Positions 1-10,520 of a DNA stretch of 64,000 nucleotides are shown piece after piece. This stretch comes from Liolophura sinensis. Its lineage: Eukaryota > Mollusca > Polyplacophora > Chitonida > Chitonidae. The notes under the pieces are model-generated. The model was not told the DNA's origin. It worked only from the letters and a program-made list of their open reading frames with translations, and searched no databases. Made by a program: the position numbers and the translations under genes. The stretch lies in contig NW_027017955.1 in NCBI RefSeq assembly GCF_032854445.1, positions 248,001 to 312,000 on the forward strand. Direction: 5' to 3'. The number at the start of each line of letters is the position of its first letter. Positions within the stretch are counted from its first letter, which is position 1.

Positions 1-220
1 GGGGAACACGTGGGGTGAATTCGTATTATATATTGATTATGTCTATCCTAACCCTTCCAAACCAAATGTATCTAACAAATAAAATAACCAGGTCTTCCTC
101 TCATCCGACTTCGTCGAATGCTGACAAAAAGAGGAAGTTAGAGGTTTTGTCAGACTGCCTTGATAATGCGCAGGATACATGGCCGCCTTTCCTCGTTCTC
201 TCAACAAGGAGTGAACAGAA
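1..220 (+). pseudogene. Family A ORF1 N-terminal fragment (A0), unit 1
   Basis: The sequence matches the 5' UTR/ORF1 junction of the full-length A element at 11,085-11,290: a short run to ATG at 39, then about 60 codons of the ORF1 N terminus including the DKKRKLEVLSD and VLSTRSEQ stretches. Homology stops at 220, where a minus-strand (GAAT)n tail begins; the reading frame then ends at 227. No zinc knuckles are present, so this is a 5' remnant and not a working ORF1. Its true 5' end lies left of the window; in the other units it begins at 23161, 39141 and 55116. Confidence 0.88.
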
Positions 221-409
221 TGAATGAATGATTATGGCTTAACGCCACATCGGCAATATTTCAGCCATATCGTGGCGAGAACAAGGTCAAAAAGTGAGAT
301 GGTTAAGGTTTTCGATATAATAATATGAACACCAAAAGTAAAACAAAAAGTACAGACATGTTTAAAATCGTATGAAAGAAAAATAAGAGTTAAAACTCGA
401 AAACCAGGG
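221..409 (-). mobile_element. Inverted family A 3' tail and partial 3' UTR, unit 1
   Basis: Read on the minus strand, this is the last about 190 bp of family A: the 3' UTR ending in the conserved terminal block (CGATATGGCTGAAATATTGC) and then (CATT)n. It lies directly against plus-strand ORF1 on one side and plus-strand RNase H sequence on the other. It forms an inverted pair with the plus-strand 3' UTR at about 1,128-1,315, so the RNase H fragment between them is flanked by inverted repeats. Confidence 0.85.
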
Positions 410-1315
410 GTTGTGCCCAGAGGGCAATGATATGCACTGACTCGTTGTCTTGCTTATTGGCAATACAGAACAATAAATTTAAAAATCCCTTCATCCTTCA
501 AATTTTAGCTATACAGGAATTAATTAGGAAGCTAATTAGAAGAGGTAAAGATATTATATTCTGCTGGATACCAAGTCATATTGGTATCCATGGAAACACA
601 GTCGCAGACAGGGAGGCGAAAGCTGCCCTAAATAAACCCATATCTAAGATAAAAATCCCTTATACTGACATGAAGTCCAATATTCTTAAATATATTCGTG
701 GCCTTTGGCAGGGTGAATGGAACTTGCAGGTCCATAATAAACTGCATGTTATTCATCCGGTCATTGGCTATAATTCATATACACTTGATATGTCTCGTAG
801 AGACCAAGTCGTTTTAACGAGATGCCGTATTGGGCATTCTCGTCTAACGCACAATTTCATACTAGATGGGAGCAGTGCTCCCGAGTGTGTTGGATGTGAT
901 GCTCAATATGGCATCAAACATATCTTGGTTGACTGTGTCGACTTTGCCCATGTTGGGCAAAGATTCTACACGGTCAACTCTATATATGATTTATTTGACA
1001 GCATCGCTGGCGATGTTGTCATAAATTATTTGAAGGCCATTGGCCTATATCATTAAATATAAAATTTAATTGTCACAAATATCTATAGATAAACAGTTAT
1101 ATACATATAGATTGATTTACACATATACTATAACCCTGGTTTTCGAGTTTTAAGTCTTATTTTTCTTTTATACGATTTTTAACAGGTCTACTTTTTGTTT
1201 TACCTTTGATGTTTATATTATCATATCGAAAACCTTAACCGTCTCGCGTTTTCACCTTGTTCTCGCCACGATATGGCTGAAATATTGCCAATGTGGGGTT
1301 ACGCCATATTCATTC
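410..1315 (+). pseudogene. Family A RNase H C-terminal fragment plus 3' UTR, unit 1
   Basis: Coding homology runs from about 411 to the stop at 1056. It starts inside the RNase H domain (TDSLSCLLAIQ holds the third catalytic Asp; NTVADREAKAAL holds the fourth) and lacks the first Asp and the Glu. A C-terminal Cys2-His-Cys knuckle (CVGCDAQYGIKHILVDC) is intact. The 3' UTR follows to about 1,315 but its tail is degenerate (CGCCATATTCATTC) and not a clean CATT run. Relative to other A copies it has a small in-frame duplication (QELIRKLIRRG). Confidence 0.88.
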
Positions 1316-1703
1316 TAGGTCAGTCGCCTTTCACGACAAGATTATCTGCAGAGTCTATCGGAGCTGGGGCTTAACATATTTCCACTACACACTGCAAGTA
1401 GCTTGGGCCGTGGAAGGCCTAGTCGTGGAAGCAAATGAAAACTGCGGGCCTGTATTCCAACAAATCCGACCAGGGTGTGGGGACCACCAGGTCCTGAGGA
1501 AGGATCTACTTTCCCTATCCCCCTGCGTGCGGCCCAAATAAATGCATTTATTGCGTCAGATAGAAACCTCAATCCACCAAATCCAGGTCTAACCTGACGC
1601 GTTTGACCATAGCAATGGAGATGAACCACGCGAGGTGCATACGGCACGCTCTTTCGTGACCCACCACTTCTGCTAGGTCACGTGACCACAAGTTACTGCC
1701 CCT
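1316..1703. other. Unassigned segment, once per unit
   Basis: About 390 bp between the degenerate A tail and the family C 5' UTR. It is fairly GC-rich and has short overlapping frames on both strands with no motif I recognise. It is conserved between units with a few substitutions, which is expected from recent duplication alone. Confidence 0.5.
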
Positions 1704-2272
1704 CCCCCCGTGGGATCTCCGGGGTCATAAGAGTAGGACCCCAGTTCTCTAGGCAAGACTGTCGTACGAGGCGACTAGCTTAGAGTGTGGTTCTGGTGAA
1801 TAGAATAATTTCACAGCCTCCCTGGGCTTGTCGTACAAAGTGAATAAAAGGGTCAACCTGTTTGCCGTGGGTTGCGACCCGTGATAGGGGAGGACGGGAT
1901 TCTGGTGCCTGAGGGCGGGTTGGCCTTGCGAGATCCTCACGTATAACAGTCTACTTCGGTCCTTACTTCTGCAAAGACGGCCGGTCGGAGGGCCCGTTCC
2001 GAGGTCACGCCAGTCCGGATGTCCGGGCATCAACCTTCATATATCTCGATTTCGTATAAATTGACTACTTTCCGTGTTGGACGTTTTTAGTGAGATGTTG
2101 GGATGTCTGGACGGTGGTTGCGGGGTCAATCGACTTGGCCGTTTATAGTTTATTAGCCTGGCGGAGTATGAGCGAAGAATCCACCTTACCGAGGATGGCG
2201 TAGAACTCTCTGCTGCTTACCCGCAGGAGGCGTTCCATCGTATATGTAATGGCACTCCGTTGCTGGTTAAGG
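1704..2272 (+). mobile_element. Family C non-LTR 5' UTR fragment, unit 1
   Basis: It begins CCCCCGTGGG and keeps the order of blocks seen in the family A 5' UTR: CTCTAGGCAAG, a GTCG...CGAC hairpin, GGGTTGCGACCCGT, GACGGGATTCTGGTG, TTGCGAGATCCTC, and near the end TGGCACTCCGTTG. It is clearly diverged from A, so I treat it as a related family. It ends before any ORF1 start and is joined head-to-head to a minus-strand A 3' UTR at about 2,270 through a short GGTTAAGG overlap. Confidence 0.75.
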
Positions 2273-2711
2273 TGGTTAAGGTTTTCGAAATGATGGCGAG
2301 AACATGAAAAATAAAACAAAAAGTACAGACATGTTTAAAATCAGATAAGAAAAAACCAAACAAGTTAAAACTCCAAAACCAGTATATTTAAAAAGTACTA
2401 TATCTGGAAAGCTATATGTATGTACCATTTTATCCATAAATATTAACACATAAACAAATTTATATTTTATGATATAGGCCAATGGTCTTCAAATATTTTA
2501 TGACAACATCGCCAGCGATCATATATAGAGTTGACTGTATAGAATCTTTGCCGAACATGAGCAAAGTCAACCAGGGTATGTTTGATGCCGTATTCTGCAT
2601 CACATCCAATATACTCGGGAGCACTGCTCCCATCTAGGATGAAATTGTGTGTCAGATGAGAATGCCCAATACGACACCTCGTTAAAACTACTTGGTCTCT
2701 GCGAGACATTT

Positions 2712-2858
2712 GACGGTCTGCCAGTAACCTGCGGATGGTCGTGGGTTTCCCCCGTGCTGTGAGCGGTTTCCACCCACCATAATGCTGGCCGCCGTCGTAC
2801 AAGTGAAATATTCTTGAGTACGGCGTAAAACAACAATCAAATCAAAAAAAAAAAAAAC
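2712..2858 (+). mobile_element. SINE inserted in A1-, unit 1
   Basis: A 147-bp insertion containing GTCTGCCAG, GTCGTGGGTTTCCCCC, CTGGCCGCCGTCGTA, AAATATTCTTGAGTACGGCG and a 14-A tail. It is flanked by a perfect 8-bp target duplication AGACATTT at 2704-2711 and 2859-2866. Removing the insert restores the RNase H-coding order of the host element. The homopolymer A tail differs from the tetranucleotide tails of A and B, so a different LINE probably mobilised it. I recall very similar sequences as widespread mollusc SINEs but do not assign a family name. Confidence 0.9.
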
Positions 2859-3377
2859 AGACATTTTACAATTATAGGCATTGTAGCCAATGACAGGGTG
2901 AATAGCATGCAGTTTATTGTGGATCTGCAAGACCCACCCGCCCTGCCAAAGGCGACAAATACATTTAAGAATATTAGACTTTGTCAGTATACGGTGTTTT
3001 AACCAGAGATACAGGTTTATACTGGGCAGCTTTCGCTTCCCTGTCCACGACTGTGTTTCTATGGATACCAGTGCGACTTGGTATCCAACAGAATATAATA
3101 TCTTTACCTTTTTTAAATTAGTTTTCTATGTTTGCCTATTATCTTAAGTATCAATGGATTTTTAAATCATTATTCTGAATTGCCAAAAGGCAGGACTGGG
3201 AGTCGCTGCATATCACTGCCCTCTGGGCATGCCCCGAGGAAACATATGATAAGGCCAGGAGTATAGCCCTGGCCTGTGCAGAAAAGGTAGAAAATGAAGG
3301 TGGCAGACGAAGAGAAGTGACCCGCTGATCTAAGACAGCCGCAACCGCAACCCTGTCCCCATCCTTTGACCCGTCAG

Positions 3378-3396
3378 TATATATATATATATATAT
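3378..3396. repeat. (TA)n microsatellite in A1-
   Basis: A 19-bp alternating TA run sits where other A copies have only GTATATATAAATTTATAATC, so it is a local expansion within the RNase H-coding region of the decayed copy. Confidence 0.9.
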
Positions 3397-4098
3397 TTAT
3401 AGTCTATATAATCAGCCTTCATGTTAGCAAAACTTTGCTCAATAATAAGAGGATTTGTACTTGATTTATTATATTTACGTAGATCAAATATTAGTTCAGG
3501 GTGTGGAAGAAGCCAGGGAGGAGACTCCGGAAAAGACACTGGAGCTATATCCTCTTGCTCCATGTTAGCTCTCACAATATGGTCCCGTATACGCAGATCA
3601 AACGGAGGGATCTTGTCAGGACATTTATTAAATTTATCTACATATGATGGATTAAAAACACAGCTTAAAGCTCATCCAACAAACCCTGCCTACGAGTTAG
3701 TAGCATATTGAAGGCTAAGTTTTATACGTCGGTTATATAAAGAAGGCTCATTTTCCTCCACTTATAAACTCTCCACACGGGGATGTTCTAAAAGCACCAA
3801 GGCTGAACCTCAAACCTTGGTGATGAACAGGATCCAACATTTTAATATACGACTTCCTAGCGGAACCGTAAAAGATGGATCCATAGTCCAATTTAGACCT
3901 CACCAGAGAGCGATATAAGTTAGGTAAAACTGATCGGTCAGCACCCCAATCGATGCTTGACACGACCATAATTATATCGAGAGCCTTTGTACATTTAGCT
4001 TGAAACATTTTCATATGAGGTATAAAAGATAGCTTGCTATCAAATATTAGACGTAAAAATCTTCTTTGTCCAACAATTTTAACCTGTTTTACGTGGTC

Positions 4099-5516
4099 AT
4101 TGTGGAGATTCTGTATTATCCGTATTGTGAAGCTTTGGGACTAGGCATGTTCACACTATGGGAACAGCTACAGTATATAGCACATAGAACCCGAGCAATA
4201 GCCAGTACATATACACCGAAGCGTGAGTCCGGGGGTCAGTATAACCCGGTCAAACCAGTTTCTCGGCGACAAGTCCGCCTGCATGCGCACGGACTTTTAG
4301 TGTTCAACCACTGTGCCAGGTGCCTCTAAACAACACTTCTGTCACTCTTCTGAAATAATGGATCAGTTACAGATTATCATGGACAGGCTTGGTAAGTTAG
4401 ATTCTATGGTGACAAGTGAAACACTGGAAAAAAAACTACAAAACACTGAAGCAAAAATAGTTACAAAGTTGACAAACCTAATTGAGCAGCAGGAAGCCAG
4501 AATCTTTACTTTAGAAAAAGAAAATGATACCCTTCGGGCAGACATGCATGAATTAAGATTACAACACGAACAAGATCAAGAAGAACTGGCCAGGGTAAAC
4601 AGAGATATGCGAAACTTAGAAGACAGGCAGAACGATTTGGAACAATACTCCCCTAAACAAAGTATACGGATTTACGGTGTAGATGGGGATACAGCCACAG
4701 AAACAACTGACGAATGTTCCGAGAAAGTCGTTGACATCTTAACATCCAAACTAAAGCTGTCACTGACGTCTAGCGACATAAGTATAGCGCAGAGATTGAG
4801 ACCGAAAAGACCTGACTTAAACACAGAACCAAGGGGTGTAATAGTAAAGTTCATATCACGACGACTTAAAGTTGAAGCGATAAAAAACAGAAGAGCCTTG
4901 AAAGGAGCAAACATTGTGATTAAGGAAGACCTAACGCAGAAAAAGCAGGCTATTTTAAAAGCAGCATCTGCACACCCCATGATTCAATCCGCCTGGTCAA
5001 GAGATGGCAAAATCTTCACCAAAGACTTCAACGAGGACGTAAGACAAGTGAAATCTACTGACTGCATAGACACTCTCATCAGTCTATCATCCCATACACC
5101 CAGAGTTCAAAGACCACGTGACCAAAGAAGTGGGAGGCCAATAACCAACTCACCAGCCCCTATCAGCTAGATAACGATGGCTGCAATGTGAAGGATATAT
5201 GCTATCTGATAACTCAGTTTGCTCTCGTAAAGAAAAAATCATCTTAGAATTAATAGAGCATTTTAAGTTAACGAAGTACACAGCTTTAATGTGTCGAAAA
5301 AGAAATAGTATGCTCTTCTGCACAATAATATCAGAGATAAATATGATGGGTGCGATCGGCCATAAGATCTGTCAAAACCTATCAGCTTTCCCAATATGTA
5401 TTTTATTCGCCAGAATCCACCTTGCCTTTTATATTCCATTCTTGTGTATGATCTTCTATACTCATAAGCTATACCCAAATCACAACAGATCACTATATTT
5501 AGGAATTATTCCATGT
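4099..5516 (+). mobile_element. ORF1-only retroelement-like block, unit 1
   Basis: It is bounded on the left by the 5' truncation of A1- and on the right by the family B tail. It holds one long frame (4358-5170), about 260 bp of upstream sequence and about 350 bp of AT-rich downstream sequence with no RT. If the 13-bp duplication around B is real, the block resumes at 17802 in unit 1. Whether it is a complete non-autonomous element or a remnant cannot be decided, because no terminal repeat or tail of its own was found. Confidence 0.5.
4358..5170 (+). CDS. LINE ORF1p-like protein (coiled coil + RRM-like), intact, unit 1
   Basis: A 270-residue protein from the ATG of MDQLQIIMDRLG; an upstream in-frame ATG at 4313 would add 15 residues. 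Residues about 20-105 are highly charged with heptad-like spacing of Leu/Ile/Met (LEKKLQNTEAKIV, IFTLEKENDTLRADM), consistent with a coiled coil. Next comes LEQYSPKQSIRIYGV, matching the LEQYSRR-x-IRI-x-G start of the RRM-like domain in L1/CR1-type ORF1 proteins, then a basic stretch (SRRLKVEAIKNRRALKG) and VIKEDLTQKKQAIL near the C-terminal domain. The known role of this class is trimeric RNA binding with chaperone activity. No RT follows. The frame is uninterrupted and identical in all four units, unlike every neighbouring element. Confidence 0.8.
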   Translation: MDQLQIIMDRLGKLDSMVTSETLEKKLQNTEAKIVTKLTNLIEQQEARIFTLEKENDTLRADMHELRLQHEQDQEELARVNRDMRNLEDRQNDLEQYSPKQSIRIYGVDGDTATETTDECSEKVVDILTSKLKLSLTSSDISIAQRLRPKRPDLNTEPRGVIVKFISRRLKVEAIKNRRALKGANIVIKEDLTQKKQAILKAASAHPMIQSAWSRDGKIFTKDFNEDVRQVKSTDCIDTLISLSSHTPRVQRPRDQRSGRPITNSPAPIS

Positions 5517-5528
5517 CAGCTACAATAT

Positions 5529-5688
5529 GTGAGTGAGTGAGTGAAAGTTTTAACGTCGCTTTCAACAACATTTCAGTTTTATCGCGACAATAAAACGTCA
5601 AGTAGTCGATCTACTACGGATAATTCATTTACTATTCGGTCAAAAAAGGACACCAGAAGTCGCATAACAAACAGACGGTAGTTTAAAA
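5529..5688 (-). other. Family B 3' UTR and (TCAC)n tail, unit 1
   Basis: On the plus strand it opens with GTGAGTGAGTGAGTG. Read on the minus strand, the last block is CGATAAAACTGAAATGTTG, then GACGTTAAAAC, then (TCAC)n. It aligns without gaps to the family A terminal block. The 3' end is where the element's RT would bind its RNA during target-primed reverse transcription. Confidence 0.85.
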
Positions 5689-7158
5689 TCACAGCTTTCC
5701 TGCCATACCAATGGTAGAGAGAAAATCAAAAATAGTATCACTTTCTACAGAATTGAAAAGTTCTGAAAGAGAGCTCACGTGATAAAAGGAATCTCGTACA
5801 GGAGCAAAGTCGCCACAGTCAAGCAATATGTGCTTGACTGTGAACCGCTGATCACAAGCAAAGCAATGAGGAGCATCTTCTCCTTTCAACAAATACCCAT
5901 GCGTAGCACGTGTGTGACCGATACGACACCTCCTCAAAATGCAAGAGCGGAGACGATGCCGTGAAAGGGAAGGCGCTGGACCAACAAACTGACGAATATC
6001 ATGCAGTTTGTTGGTTGTCTGGTCATCCCATTGAGCCTGAAACAAGCGCTTGATATAGGAGCAAATAAGTGAACGCAAGTCCGAATATGGAACGTCAGTT
6101 TGGGTAGTAACGGAATGCAAAGCCGCCTTCGCGGCTTCATCTGCAGCAGTATTTCCAGGGATATCCATATGCCCTGGCACCCAACAAAAGACAATGATAA
6201 AGTCTTCATTAAGTCGTTTAAACATCTCCCTGATAGACGGAATGTCTGGATGTACAGGCGAACTAACCCAAATTGCCTGGAGGCAGCAAAGGGAGTCAGA
6301 GCAGATGAGAACTCTGCTACCTCCTAGCTTTGGAATGGACCGAAGTGCGCACAAAATTGCCTTGGTTTCTGCAGTAAATACAGAACAGGAATTTGGAAAC
6401 CGAGTTGAAATGGTTCTAGGCCCAAGGACAGCGGCAGAAGCCACGCCATCATCATTCTTGGAACCGTCAGTGAATATGCGGTGATAAAATGGATACTTTG
6501 AACACATATTACTAAACTCCTGCTGGTATACTAAAGGGTTGCTGGAAGAATTCTTCAGGGAGGAGAGCGAGGTATCAACCTGAGGCTCAGGACATAACCA
6601 CGGTGGATCTTCCTGGATGCGTATGGGGGTGATAGTATCCAGCCCAAGTCCAGCTGCTTGCACGTGTTCCTGAATGCGGACACCCAGTGGAGGAAAAATG
6701 GATGGCTTCTGAGCATATAAGTCTTCAAATTCCGGATGGAAGATACAATCAAAGGCCGGGTTGGATGGATTGGCTCTAAGCTTGGTGATATACTGTAAGG
6801 ATGGTTCAGTTCTTCGAAGCTCCGGGGGAGGCTCGTTTGCCTCAACATACAGACTCTCCACAGGAGAGGTACGGAAAGCACCTAAGCACAACCGTAGGGC
6901 CTGGTGATGTATAGTATTGAGTTTCTTCAACTGGGAGCGCGACGGACCTCCATAAACACTGCAGGCATAGTCTAGCTTAGAACGAATCAGTGCTCGATAG
7001 AGCTGAAGTAGGGTTTCGTGATCCCCTCCCCATCGAGCACTAGAGACAACCTTCAAAATATTAAGCGCCTTTAGGCATCTGGCTCTAAGATAATTAATGT
7101 GAGATTTAAATGTAAGGTGGTTATCGAAGATCACCCCGAGGAATTTTGCCTCCGGCAC
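5689..7158 (-). pseudogene. Family B ORF2: RT thumb/connector and RNase H, unit 1
   Basis: A 489-codon frame. The first about 100 residues are the post-RT region (AKFLGVIFDNHLTFKSH is the usual post-palm motif). RNase H catalytic residues appear at about D231 (TDGSK), E264 (TAETKA), D288 (CSDSL) and D340 (NTAADEAAKAAL), all four present. A C-terminal Cys/His knuckle (CFACDQRFTVKHILLDC) ends the protein. The frame is open but separated from the RT frame by a frameshift at about 7,160-7,215. Unit 1 differs from units 2-4 at an Ile/Val and a Ser/Thr position. Confidence 0.9.
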
Positions 7159-7178
7159 AACCTTGATGGGAGACCCAT

Positions 7179-8451
7179 CTAAAAATACCTTGGGGTCTTC
7201 ATGGGGGAAGTACTTCCGACAAAAGTGTACACAGTCTTCGACTTGGAGAACTTAAATCCGTTCTCCAGTGCCCAGGCATGGATTTTGTTAAGGCAAATCT
7301 GCAGCTGTCTCTCAATGGTGTGCATACCTTTGCCTCGACAAGAGATACCAAGATCGTCCACAAAAAGGGACGCATTCATACTAGGAGATAAAACTCTGGC
7401 AAGGCTATTAATCTTACTGCTAAAGAGAGTAACTGATAAAATGCTGCCTTGAGGAACCCCCTGATCTTGTTCAAAGTAGTCAGATAGGGTAGCCCCAACC
7501 CGAACTTGGAAGTGACGATGGTCTAAGAATTTACGAATAAAGTCAGGAAGCCGACCTCTAAGTCCAAATCCATGCATATCTTTCAGAATGCCATATTTCC
7601 AAGTAGTGTCATATGCTTTTTCCAGATCAAAAAAGACAGATACGACATGGTCACGATTAACGATACCGTTCTTAATAAAGCATTCTAGACGAACAAGGTG
7701 ATCAACAGTACTGCGATTCCTTCGAAATCCACATTGAATGTCGCTTATCAACTCATTAGTCTCCAAAATCCACACCATGCGATCGTTAATCATCCTCTCC
7801 ATAGTCTTGCATACACAACTGGTTAAGGAAATAGGACGATAGTTATTTGGATCGGTAGAATCCTTTCCGGGCTTTGGGATGGGGACAATAATAGCGTTTT
7901 GCCATGAGGCAGGAAAATTCCCGGAAATCCAAATGGTATTAAAAATTCCAAGAAGCACCCTCAAACAAGGAAGATTCTGGAAGGTGTCGTAAAAGCTGAT
8001 AGTGGATATCATCTGGCCCTGGAGTTGAATCATGGGCCTTGCTCAGGGATGCGGATAGTTCATGTAGAGAAAATGTAGCATTGTAGGATTCTTCATTTGA
8101 GGTTGTAAAATCAAGATAACTTGCCTCGGTCCGTTCCTTGTCACGCTGGAACTGAGGCAAGTAATTATCTGAAGACGAATGGTGCGCAAAAGAAGCGCCC
8201 AACCTATTGGCTATGTCAAGTTTTTCTGTCAAAGAATTATTCCCGTCTTTAAGATGATTGACAGTGACATTGGATCCCTTGCCTTTGCAGTGGATCATAT
8301 TCCAGACTTTTGACATAGGGGTACGATGATTAATCTTAGAAACATAACGTTTCCAAGAGTCACGTTTGGACTGTTTGATAGTCCTACAAGCTTTAGCTCC
8401 AGTACGCCTAACATCGTCTAAATTACCGGGAGATGGTCTACATCGGTACAC
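7179..8451 (-). pseudogene. Family B ORF2: linker and reverse transcriptase palm, unit 1
   Basis: Two overlapping frames (7939-8451 and 7179-8033) out of register with each other. The second holds YRPISLTSCVCK, FFDLEKAYDTTW (motif A Asp), GVPQGSILS (motif B) and FVDDL (motif C, the catalytic Asp pair), so the RT catalytic core is present. The first holds the pre-RT linker (KRYVSKINHRTPMSKVWNM, HDSTPGPDDIHY). The frameshift at about 7,950-8,030 destroys a single continuous product. Confidence 0.9.
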
Positions 8452-8677
8452 GCGCTCAGCACGTTTCCTGAAACGCCTAGCTCGTTTACAGTCCTCCGTG
8501 AACCACGGTTTCTTAATACAGGGAACCGCACAAGATTTCGGGATACATTTGGAGGATACATTTGGAGGCTACATCGATTAGCTGATCCGAGAATAACTGG
8601 ATAGGATCAACTGCATCAAGAAAAAGGTCGCTAGTAAGTGTTTCACCACACAGAACAGCAAAGCGGGGCCAGTCTGC

Positions 8678-9371
8678 TTAATCATAATTAAAGCGTGGAA
8701 GGGAGGAAGATACCGGCTCCTCAAGGGTAAGTATGGTGGGGAAGTGGTCGCTTCCGCACAGATCATCATGGACGCTCCAGCTGAATTCCGATCTTAGCCC
8801 TGCATCAGCCAGAGCTAAATCAAGGATCGAATAAATGCCCTTTGCAGGATGAAGGTAAGTATGTGTGCCATCATTTAAGTCGCATAGAGAGTTATTAGAT
8901 ATAAAATCCTCCAATACAGAGCCCTTCTGGTTACGTTTAGAGTCACCCCAGAGAACACTATGGGCATTAAAGTCACCCCAAAGAAGGCACGGTGTAGGTA
9001 ATTGATCACATAGATTTTGCAGCTCTTGCTGGTGAAGAGTAGAAGAAGGTGGTATATAAATACAACAGATTGTTAATACTATACCCAGTATGATACGCAC
9101 TGCCACCGCCTGCAAATCGGTGTTCAGTGCCATTTTATTGTGTATTACACCCTGCCTAATCAAAAGAGAAGAACCCCCTGATGCCTTTTCCATTCGTAGA
9201 CGTGGCAACAGCGTGATGACATACATAACCTCGACATTGATAACTAGGATCAGTCAGAGTTTCCTGCAAGTTAAAAGCTATAGGACTGAGGTCTTGAGCT
9301 AACATCTGGAGCTCTGCGAGGTTATACCTCAATCCTCTACAGTTCCACTGTAAGATCTTTGTAGTAGCCAT
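8678..9371 (-). pseudogene. Family B ORF2: APE-type endonuclease, unit 1
   Basis: The start codon at 9371 opens MATTKILQWNCRGL; WNCRG and LQET are the first two endonuclease motifs. A frameshift at about 9,160-9,225 moves the rest to another frame with GDFNAHSVLWGD and CGSDHFP, the third and catalytic SDH motifs. The enzyme class nicks target DNA to prime reverse transcription. A further break lies between about 8,450 and 8,680. ORF2 starts 9 nt after the ORF1 stop. Confidence 0.9.
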
Positions 9372-9380
9372 TATTAATAT

Positions 9381-10084
9381 TTATTTACTCTTTTTCTTTT
9401 TTCTGGACTTCTTATACATCGCTGCCCTACGCTCAGCAAAATCCTCCTGTGACAACGTTATCAACATCCTCTGCTTTTTAGCCTTGTCAACTTTAGAGTC
9501 TCGTCGCAATGTGCGATAATACGACCCCACGGATGTTGAGACAGGTACCAAGACCTCATCCTTGCCATTGGTATAGGCAGGCAAGTCTTCGGGTGCATCC
9601 ATTTCCGAAAGAGATTCCTCCATATTGGATTCTCCACCAGTCCTAGACATATCAGATTGCTGAGAGCTTCCCTGAGGATCAAGGCAATGTGCTATATCTC
9701 TAGTGTCTAACTGTGACATTGTAGACGGGTCAGGGCTGAACGTGCTACCCCATAAGGACGGGCTCTTACCAAGTGCACCTTTGGAGGGCATCACGCCACT
9801 GGATTGCGTCTCCTTAATGCAGGATGGCGTTGTATCCGAAATTTCTGACGATCAAGAGGTAAGGAGGAATTCGAGATTTGACTCATACCGACAACCCACT
9901 CCGGGCTATTTGATGTCTGAGATGCCTCGCAAAGGCTCTGGGGCCCACCTACTACTGGCGATTCGCTTAACTTCCTTACCTTATTTGTAGCACTCTCCAG
10001 CTTCCTCGTTGTCAGCAGCAGAGTTATCCAAAGTCCCTTTATTTTGTTGACTGGAAGGAACAGACTCGGCAGAAACCCCAATTT
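9381..10084 (-). pseudogene. Family B ORF1 C-terminal part, unit 1
   Basis: The frame at 9381-9794 is Ser/Asp-rich, then ends in a very basic tail (RRAAMYKKSRKKKKSK), plausible for nucleic acid binding. The upstream part to 10084 is in two frames because of a break near 9,985. At 10,085 a truncated A insertion begins; past it the frame continues at 10477-10507 and again beyond the full-length A at 16824. Confidence 0.75.
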
Positions 10085-10096
10085 CCATATCATCCC

Positions 10097-10464
10097 GCAA
10101 AGGTTCTACACAGTCAACTCTATATATGATTTATTTGACAGCATCGCTGGCGATGTTGTCATCAATTATTTGAAGGCCATTGGCCTTTATCATAAAATAT
10201 AAATTTTAATTGTCATAAATATCTGTAGATAAACAGTTATATACATATAGATTTATACATGTACTATAACCCTGGTTTTCGAGTTTTAACTCTTATTTTT
10301 CTTTTATACGATTTTAAACATGTCTGTACTTTTTGTTTTACTTTTGATGTTCATATTATCATATCGAAAACCTTAACCGTCTCGCGTTTTCACCTTGTTC
10401 TCGCCACGATATGGCTGAAATATTGCCGATGTGGCGTTAAGCCATAATCATTCATTCATTCATT
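10097..10464 (+). mobile_element. 5'-truncated family A insertion in B ORF1, unit 1
   Basis: It starts inside the last coding stretch of ORF2 (AAAGGTTCTACACAGTC) and runs through the stop, the 3' UTR and (CATT)n. It is flanked by a 12-bp target duplication CCATATCATCCC at 10085-10096 and 10465-10476. A textbook 5'-truncated target-primed insertion. In units 2 and 3 the tail is one CATT repeat longer. Confidence 0.92.
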
Positions 10465-10520
10465 CCATATCATCCCCATGTCCCTGACTATAATTACCAT
10501 CATCATCTCCTCGACCTTCA

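Larger units (their letters stand above)
2273..4098 (-). pseudogene. Decayed minus-strand family A copy (A1-), unit 1
   Basis: Read right to left it covers the end of the RT region (frame at 3748-4014: AKCTKALDI, SSIDWGADRSVL, LVRSKLDYG), the connector (frame at 3330-3575: EDIAPVSFPESPPWLLP), RNase H, the C-terminal Cys/His region and the 3' UTR. Frames are broken repeatedly by stops and small indels, by an expanded TA run at 3378-3396 and by a SINE. It lacks the catalytic RT core and the CATT tail. The same breaks occur in all four units, so decay predates the amplification. Confidence 0.85.

Noticed and set aside
221-1315. Twin-priming (5' inversion) as the origin of the inverted tail
   Set aside because: Twin priming inverts an upstream segment; here the inverted piece is the 3' UTR and tail itself.
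221-1315. A foldback transposon with 190-bp inverted ends
   Set aside because: Both inverted pieces are ordinary A 3' UTR, the outer ends do not match a target duplication, and one tail is degenerate.
1293-1647. Overlapping frames of 82 and 101 codons on opposite strands
   Set aside because: No motifs, overlap each other, and conserved only through recent unit duplication.
5199-5540. 113-codon plus-strand frame after the ORF1-like gene
   Set aside because: It runs into the family B tail repeat, has no motif, and its composition looks like AT-rich non-coding sequence.
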